A DNA stretch of 64,000 nucleotides from Ephemerocybe angulata (taxonomy: Eukaryota; Basidiomycota; Agaricomycetes; Agaricales; Psathyrellaceae). Shown here one piece after another: positions 57,418-64,000 of the stretch; within the stretch, counting starts at the first letter, position 1, and the number at the start of each line of letters is the position of its first letter. The position numbers and the translations under genes were made by a program. The notes under the pieces were generated by a model. It did not search any database. It saw nothing but the letters and a program-made list of their open reading frames with translations, and had not been told where the DNA came from. The stretch lies in contig JAACJK010000163.1 in the NCBI GenBank assembly GCA_013368325.1, forward strand, positions 3,596,001 to 3,660,000. The letters run 5' to 3'.

Positions 57418-58308
57418 TGCTCCTCCCAGAACACGGTCAACCTTACCGCAATGGAGGCATTTCGCCGGAGAGCCCTTATTTGAGCTAGGCCTGGCCTTTG
57501 TTCAGCTGCATGAGTATAGCTGAACTGTAGTTGGCCTGGAATTACCACTCGGCGGTCAATGAGTACACCAGCGGCGATATTCACCCTCATTTGAATGCCT
57601 GGTAGAGACATCCCCTTCAGCGACTTCATGACCTGGATGCGGTCAGTGGGTGTCATAGGCTTAACTGCTCCTCCCAGAACACGGTCAACCTTACCGCAAT
57701 GGAGGCATTTCACCGGAGAGCCCTTATTTGAGCTAGGCCTGGCCTTTGTTCAGCTGCATGAGTATAGCTGAACTGTAGTTGGCCTGGAATTACCACTCGG
57801 CGGTCAATGAGTACACCAGCGGCGATATTCACCCTCATTTGAATGCCTGGTAGAGACATCCCCTTCAGCGACTTCATGACCTGGATGCGGTCAGTGGGTG
57901 TCATAGGCTTAACTGCTCCTCCCAGAACACGGTCAACCTTACCGCAATGGAGGCATTTCGCCGGAGAGCCCTTATTTGAGCTAGGCCCGGCCTTTGTTCA
58001 GCTGCATGAGTATAGCTGAACTGTAGTTGGCCTGGAATTACCACTCGGCGGTCAATGAGTACACCAGCGGCGATATTCGCCCTCATTTGAATGCCTGGTA
58101 GAGACATCCCCTTCAGCGACTTCATGACCTGGATGCGGTCAGTGGGTGTCATAGGCTTAACTGCTCCTCCCAGAACACGGTCAACCTTACCGCAATGGAG
58201 GCATTTCGCCGGAGAGCCCTTATTTGAGCTTGGCCTGGCCTTTGTTCAGCTGCATGAGTATAGCTGAACTGTAGTTGGCCTGGAATTACCACTCGGCGGT
58301 CAATGATA
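57418..58308 (-). repeat. 248-bp tandem repeat, 3.6 copies
   Basis: Copies begin at 57418, 57666, 57914 and 58162; the last stops near 58308. They differ by only a few bases, so the array is young or homogenised. On the minus strand every unit encodes the same protein-like stretch (PTDRIQVMKSLKGMSLPGIQ, RRVVIPGQLQFSYTHAAEQR, ASIAVRLTVFWEEQ). Because 248 is not a multiple of three, the frame breaks at each junction. The array therefore looks like a multiplied piece of a coding exon rather than a repeat protein. The source gene is not in the window and I do not recognise it. Confidence 0.9.
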
Positions 58309-58879
58309 TCACTGGAGAGGCCCCGTTTGAGCTTCGCGCCGGCCGGGTTCAAACCCAAGAGATGGTACTAAAAGGGGTGGCCGGTACGGAAGGTCATGAG
58401 CAGACCATGGACATAATGGCCGCAGACCGCAGTCAATGACCTCGTCCCGGTTGGCGTCAGCATTTGGAGGGGCTGGGGTTGGGCTGGGAATCGGGAAGAG
58501 AGAGAGTGGGTAATGTCAAGTGAGTATGGTATTGGATAAAGTTAATACACTCAATAAAATACAGGTGGAGAAAGAGGGATGGCCAGAGAACTCCTGTAGA
58601 CTCTTGATCCCGACCAGGCGCCAGTAACGCCTGTAAGGATCTTTGGCGCCTACAGCCACGCCATCTGCTTCCGAGTCGTGGCCCATGATGAAGGCAGTTC
58701 ATGGTCTTGGCATTGGGATTGGGATTGGTGTTGGCCCGATGGCATGTATAACTCAGTCGTGAGCGGGTAAACCACACTGGAGAAAAGTGGCAGCTACTAC
58801 TTGACCGATGGGCGCCTCACGAGGTCCTCATTCGAATTTTTAGTCTCCCTCGGGGATCAAATATAGGGATGGAAGAAGA
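58309..58879. other. Intergenic
   Basis: Between the tandem array and the reductase remnant; nothing recognised. Confidence 0.4.
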
Positions 58880-59780
58880 CTGTACGCGCGCTCCGAGCGG
58901 AAGAGCAGATGACTGCTGAGCAGGCCTGAGCAGGCTTGTGAAACACATTCGCCGGTTGCTAAGTATAATACATCCGGTACCTGCCGATTTGGCCCCGGTA
59001 GCAATGCATGTTCGCACGGCTTCTGTCCTTCGCTCGACCTCTATGTTGTAGCATGCAAGTAAGGGAAGTATGGACGTACCCTTCTCCTTGAGGTCGGCGG
59101 GGCCGACGTGCTCCCTTGATGATGTCGGCGTTGACATATCCGGTCGGGCCTGCAGAAATGGCGAAAGAGCACGTCAGCAAATCCCTACTTGAGTCTAGTG
59201 TGCTCTGTCATCCAATTGGATTGCAGAGGCAGAGGGGGGAAGCAATGGGAGAGGGAGTGAATGGATGGGCGCTCACCAGTCCAAGTCGCGCTGGGCTTGG
59301 TAGACGACGTCAAAGGTGTCGGGGCTTCTTCTTCACCTCATCGAACTTCTCTTTGAGGAGGATGTCGGGCTCGGTCACGTTGGCGAAGATGAGCTTGAAC
59401 TTGGACTTGTTCGCGCGGTGGGAAGAGCGTGCGTGAGGAGTTGGTAGAGCGGGGTGCTTGAGCAAGGAATGCATGTTAGGCCAGTTGTCGTGTTAAGTGA
59501 CGGTGCGGGACGCATATCTCACTTCCGCCTCCAATCAGGTCGACTTGCTCGAATTCATTGGCTGTGAAGATGTCGGGTTAGCAAATGCAGAAGGAGGGTG
59601 GGATCATCGCTCGTGTACCCTTGTAAGGGAACTTGCTGGTAGGGCCCTTGAACGAGAGGCTGTCCCCCTCCTATTGCCAATCGCTTCAGCAATGTCGACT
59701 TGGGGCTTCGTATGGAAATACGTGCGTACCTTGAGCTCGAGGCGCAGTACGACGCACGGCGATTATAGTAAGAGACGTTT
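58880..59780 (-). pseudogene. Broken NADH-cytochrome b5 reductase (MCR1-like)
   Basis: In order on the minus strand: GDSLSFKGPTSKFPYK, ANEFEQVDLIGGGS, TPLYQLLTHALP, KSKFKLIFANVTEPDILLKE, then PTGYVNADIIK and EHVGPADLKEK. This is the FAD/NADH-binding half of mitochondrial b5 reductase. The pieces lie in different frames. There is an extra C (CCCC) after the VKKK codons and an extra G (GGG) between the IIK and EHV codons. The N-terminal third and the C-terminal NADH loop are not clearly readable. Too much is missing for a simple intron explanation. MCR1 acts in the mitochondrial outer membrane/intermembrane space; this copy should not. Confidence 0.8.
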
Positions 59781-61339
59781 CTGAAGTATCCAACCTAGGA
59801 GGATCGTTGGAAACGAACGCTAGGCCCGATGGCGACAGTACTTACTGCACTACGGGGGCGTTAGATCCAACTGCTAATCAACAGCTGGAGGCACTCACGC
59901 AAAAAGACTCCATAGAGCGGCGGGGAAGCTACGATTAACCAGACGGCAAGCCCCTAATTACGAACATACCTGCCGAACATCATCCGTCAGTGGCTGAAAG
60001 GGAGATGGTCTGGTGCTTGGACGTGACTTCTGGAGGTGGCGGTCTTGCGTCCATCGTTGGGGGTGCTTTTGGAGCGCTGGTCGTGAATAATCGTGACAGT
60101 CAGGTGCAAGGTGTGGTGCAGTGCAGTTGCAGTGACAGGGCGGTGCGGGACAATGTCATACGCCGCCATTCCTGGACGAAGGGAAAGCCGGCTCCCTAGA
60201 GTTCAGAATCCCGGTTGTCGCCGCTAGATCCTGGCGTACGGCGCTACCGTCAAAGCCAGACGGGTGTGCGTAGTGACTACAGCAATAAATAGGTCAGCGC
60301 GTACAATTAAGTCGAGCAGTTTTGTGCTGACCTGGGTTCCGGCCTGTTGAGACTCGAGGATGAGGTAGGAAAACTATATGGATAGCTACTTAGATTCAAT
60401 TCAAGTTATACTACGTGGCGCGACGTACTACCCGGGTATTCAGCGAAATGCGAGAAAAGATATCCATCCAAGAAGCAAACGAGAGCTTCGAATGACCAGA
60501 GAACAGCGACTTCGCAGCTTCGCTGTTCTCAACACCGTCCAAGCCGCCCACCGTGCACACGTCAATGCCGCTCGAGGACTACATTGTGGTCGTTCCTGCG
60601 CAGCAGACCCACATAACCCCCGAATGTACTCGAGTTGTCACCTGCCTTCCGCACCGAATATCTGAAGAAGCGACACATTTATAAGCATATCATAAGCGCT
60701 TTACTGAAACGATGCTAACCTAGGTTCCCTTGCGGTGCCGGTGGACACGCGGTCTCTGGTTTCGCCGCCATCCCATCCCATCGCACCTCCCCGCACTACA
60801 AACGCTCGCCAAAGCGAATTCCTGAGGCGTTTGTATGGTTTGATCGAGGCCAAGCTGCCATCGCCATCAAGGTCTCGGGACGCCGCGGTATTATTTCCTG
60901 GAGCAGCCATCGTCTGCGGTTGTCGGGTGCGATGGTTCTGAATGGCCGGCTTCATCAGCACAGGCACTGGTGTGGCTGGCGGGAGGGTCGGTGTGTGCGA
61001 ATGGAGGGGTGTCCCTGCCCTTCACGTAGCGGCTGTCGTCGGTCGTCGAATGCTGTCGCTCCGTCGGGGCTGGCTACGGATGGGGGATGCCGCCTCCACT
61101 TCGTGTTTCGGGCTTCGATGTCGTGGGGCTACAGTCGTTCGCTGTCGTCGATTGGGATGCTGGGGCTGGGTGTGTTGTGAGGGAGGCCATTCAGAACCAT
61201 GCCCCTGTTGTTCTTGCCGTTTTCGAGTGTCTGCGCCCAGCTGCCAGCGCTTGCTCATGCTCAACCTATGTCCCACTTCTCGAGACCTCGAGGCCCGAGG
61301 GTAGAGCTCCACGAAGGAAAGTCCGGATCCACCACCATC
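59781..61339. other. Degraded intergenic stretch
   Basis: Probably holds unreadable remains of the reductase N-terminus and catalase C-terminus; no motif I can defend. Confidence 0.3.
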
Positions 61340-62420
61340 GCATCACTGCATGGATCCGTCACGGTGGTGGTTGAAAACAGGGCAACAGGGCGATTGATGG
61401 GAGCTTGAAGGTCCAAGTCATTCTACATTCTAACAGATGTCGATCCGCAACGGCGTACCTGCTCCCAGTTAACACCGAGACGAGAGATATGAGTATCGAA
61501 GTACGAGAAATTCTGCCTTGCAAGAGAGGGTTGTCGCTGAAGCCAATGCCAGGAACGTGGCTCGTGCAAAAAGCGGATGGCTCGATCTCGGAGAAAAACT
61601 CGTCCACACACTTGTTAAGCCCGAATTCGCCGATAGGGACAAGAGGAACGAGATCCTGAGGCCGGACCGTGGTCGCGTCTAGAATGTCGAATTCAAAGTT
61701 GTGTTCGTCTTTCTCGGCAATGACCTGAATGGCGAAAGTCCACTTGGGAGGGCAACCAGACTTGATAGCCTCTTCCAAATCCTTACGATGGAAGTCTGTG
61801 GTAAAGAGTAAGCATGGTAATTAATGCGGGGGCCGCAGCGAGAGCATACCAGGATCCTGGCCAGGGAGCTTCAAAGCCTCATCCCAGAACAACCTGTGAA
61901 CGCCGAGCTCGGGGATATAGTGGAACTTGACAAAGTGAGCTCACACTAGGCGTTAATCAGAGTGAAAGCGTTGACCCCAAAGCCTTGCATCATGCAGAAT
62001 GCCCGAGGAATGGCTCGGTCAGGCATAGTCCACATAACCATATGGGCGGCTTCAGGTCGCAGCCCAACGATCTGGCCTTGGTTCTGAGGCTCCGGCTTCA
62101 CGACGTGGCGTGGACGAAGTCAGGGAAGTTGATAGTGTCTTGGATTCAGAAGACTGGGATGTTGTTGCCAACAATATCCCAGTTACCCTCGGGGGTGTAC
62201 ATCTTCATGGCAAATCCTCTAACATCGCGGACAGTGTCCTATCATATCATTAGCTCATCCCGCCTAAGGTGAGAGGGTACGTTGGTCACTCACGGCGCTA
62301 CCCTTGGAGCCTTGAACGGTGCTTCGGATGGACTGTGTTGCTCGAGATCTTTGATATTGGGGCCGCCGGGGAGAAAGGCGAGGTCCGAAACAGCAAACGT
62401 GGGTTTGTTCTGAGCTAGAG
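61340..62420 (-). pseudogene. Broken catalase gene
   Basis: Minus-strand pieces in order: [40 protein letters not shown], then an in-frame TGA before [20 protein letters not shown] follows in another frame, then HFVKFHYIPELGVH, DFHRKDLEEAIKSG and LVPLVPIGEFGLNK. Next is PLLQGR, then NFSYFDTHISRLGVNWEQ after a one-base loss, then PINRPV and a second one-base loss before the NHHRDG region. The wording fits a fungal monofunctional catalase (H2O2 dismutation). The N-terminal haem-pocket His region and any C-terminal domain are not readable. Splice sites between several pieces are still correct, so the gene was once normal. Confidence 0.85.
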
Positions 62421-63726
62421 CGCGAGGTAGGGGTCGAGTAGGCTGGTGTTCCGGTGGTAGTGCATGCCCTGTTACTGGAAACCGAACCGCGTGAGATGGT
62501 GTCGTCAGATGCGGAGGTGTGATTGTAGCCGGCGGCAGAGCAGTTGGGTAGGAAGTTTTGACGATAACAGGGATCGGGGAGGTGAGATGATAATCTTGTT
62601 AGTCATGCGGTCGACATCGTTCGACAACCGAGCGGGGTCGATCCTCACAAACAGCCTGCGAAGGCTGTCAGGGAAAGGTGGGTGCAGCCCTCCTGCGCCC
62701 GCACCCATTAGTACCCCGACACCTCCCAGATTGACATCGTCACGTCTGACAACTTGAGCCCATTGCACCGCAAGCCCTCTACCCTCTGTCAGCATGCAGC
62801 AACGCCCTCGAACAGATCAAAGTACGCACCTAGAAAATGGACGGACGCGTCGGGGCATGCGATGGTGTGCACGCACCTCACATCACGGACGCAAGTGGGG
62901 GCATGCGATGGTGTGCGACCACAAAGCCTTCGCGCCTGTAGCTCTGAAAAGAACGAAGCTAGGTGAGCACCGTGTGTTGCGCAATACTGTATTTCGTACT
63001 CACCTTTCGTCATATCCGTCGCCCAGACCTCGCTCCTCATTGCACAGGACCCAGCCAGCCCTCCTCTCGCTTCGAGCGCACTGCATCGTGTCCTATTCCA
63101 GATTTCTCCTTCACACACGCAATATGTCGGAGGACTCAAGTTCTTCGTTGAAGGCCTTGATGATAACGACTCGAGCGATCCAAGTCTGTTTCGAGCTGAA
63201 TCACCTTGACTCCGCTGTCAAAAGTTGTTCGACGCAGGCCCGGGAGATGCTAGCAGCGCCTACTAAAGTCGAGTCCCAGCAGATGCCAGTGATGAAGAGT
63301 CGGATCCTCTCTGCAGGGCTTCGCTGTGCAGCCAAGCTGAGGCAAGGGGTTGAAGTTAAGGCGGAACGAGGCCGCTGCCATGGCCCATGGGTGCTTCAAG
63401 TTGTTGAGTGCTCGGAAGGAACCACACGCCCTGCATCATAATATGGATATCGCAGTCTTCGACCGAAACCGCCATCTGATTATGCCTAGATGACATCGCC
63501 ACAAACTTGAATAGTAGCCTTACGGCGCGACGCAGACATCAAGCAGACACACTCAACGGCAAAAACTCGAAAATATCGGGAGAGAATTTGCAGGCTGAAT
63601 AGCAAGTATTGAAGCATATTAAGGAGAGGTCGAATACTTCGGCCACAACCACTCCTGCCGCGCAGGCTTGCCCTACTCAATCCATCATGTCGATTCTCAT
63701 CCTGAATTACAAGGTGACTGACGTTT
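62421..63726. other. Degraded intergenic stretch with a short direct repeat
   Basis: A 19-base word (GGGGCATGCGATGGTGTGC) occurs at about 62852 and again about 45 bases later. A long plus frame across 62794-63441 has no domain and low coding character. No gene is called. Confidence 0.4.
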
Positions 63727-64000
63727 CTACAATGTCGAGATGAATGAGGGTAAGTAGTGGTTACAGAGGCATGCATTCAAGGCAATCCCCATCTCAGACA
63801 TTCCGTCACACGCCTTGCGCAACTGCTCGTAATCGAGGAGTGTGATTCTATCCTGCGACCCTTGGCATCGGTGGAATAATTTTAAGAACTCACAAACCTC
63901 ACTTCGACTCAGTGAAGTCCTGGTCACAAGCTTACAAAAGTCAAGGTCGGCGCTTGTAGCGAATGGATGCCAGGGCTCCAACCGGGAACTCCGAGATCCT
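63727..64000 (-). mobile_element. Plavaka-type transposon protein, fragment at the edge
   Basis: The minus frame entering from the right edge reads EPWHPFATSADLDFCKLVTR, then SLSRSEVCEFLKLFHRCQG and ITLLDYEQLRKACDGM. This PW.PF..-{helix}-LS...V..FLKL pattern is the conserved N-terminal region upstream of the transposase in Plavaka (CACTA-like) elements of Agaricomycetes. The frame stops at 63727, which could be an intron boundary or truncation. The catalytic part would lie on the other side of this region and is not seen. Assigned by pattern memory only. Confidence 0.45.

Noticed and set aside
57418..58308. Regular repeats suggesting a CRISPR-like array
   Set aside because: Units are 248 bp, directly abutting, with no unique spacers; this is a eukaryotic tandem duplication.
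58318..58340. tRNA T-loop-like word GGGTTCAAACCC
   Set aside because: The stem is only three or four pairs and no other tRNA arms are found on either side.
62794..63441. 215-codon plus-strand frame
   Set aside because: It starts across a short direct repeat, lacks any recognisable domain and lies in a decayed block.

Overview
The window is nuclear DNA of a filamentous basidiomycete, most likely an Agaricomycete and plausibly a Polyporales-type wood decayer. Genes carry many short introns (about 50-80 nt, GT-AG, with some GC-AG). There are four CYP512-like P450s, a DUF1996 protein, a GPI-like GH79 enzyme, a fungal HNH protein, a NACHT NTPase and traces of Plavaka-type transposons. No bacterial features, tRNA, rRNA or CRISPR array were seen.

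Left third (1-25 kb): the 3' end of a DUF1996 gene, P450 no. 1, and a basic nuclear protein with an 18-nt microexon. Housekeeping genes follow: eIF2-gamma, YAE1, a PDAP1/PP28 phosphoprotein and the complex I LYR subunit NDUFA6, with an HNH gene between them. Between YAE1 and PDAP1 lies a mosaic duplicate of the eIF2-gamma 3' end with a piece of a SET-domain gene inside it. Next is a siderophore-type N-acyltransferase whose upstream DNA carries two perfect ATCWGATAA motifs, the site of iron-repressing GATA factors. Then come a small nuclear-type protein, a NACHT protein with no obvious repeat domain, and a secreted protein built from alternating acidic and Arg/Gly-rich repeats.

Middle (25-50 kb): P450 no. 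2 and no. 3 are divergent, followed by an ABM-like dimeric alpha/beta barrel protein. Then come CHO2 (phospholipid methylation), an ALKBH6-like dioxygenase with two GC-AG introns, a 112-residue protein that is little more than a Zn2Cys6 cluster, the GH79 enzyme and P450 no. 4. In all four P450s an intron splits the codon of the haem-ligand cysteine, so they are one paralogous group. The group plus the ABM protein looks like accessory metabolism, but no backbone synthase is visible, so I do not call a biosynthetic cluster.

Right end (51-64 kb): a mitochondrial-type PPR protein and a second small secreted protein whose signal-peptide exon resembles that of the Arg/Gly repeat protein. Beyond 57 kb the DNA is degraded: 3.6 copies of a 248-bp tandem repeat, a broken MCR1-type cytochrome b5 reductase, a broken catalase, and a transposon-like fragment at the edge. 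Many of the breaks are one-base homopolymer changes, so assembly error must be separated from true decay.

The strongest candidates for follow-up are the paired iron-GATA motifs upstream of the acyltransferase, the alternating acidic/RGG secreted protein, the mosaic eIF2-gamma/SET duplicate and the 248-bp tandem array. I found no system that I can claim as clearly new.
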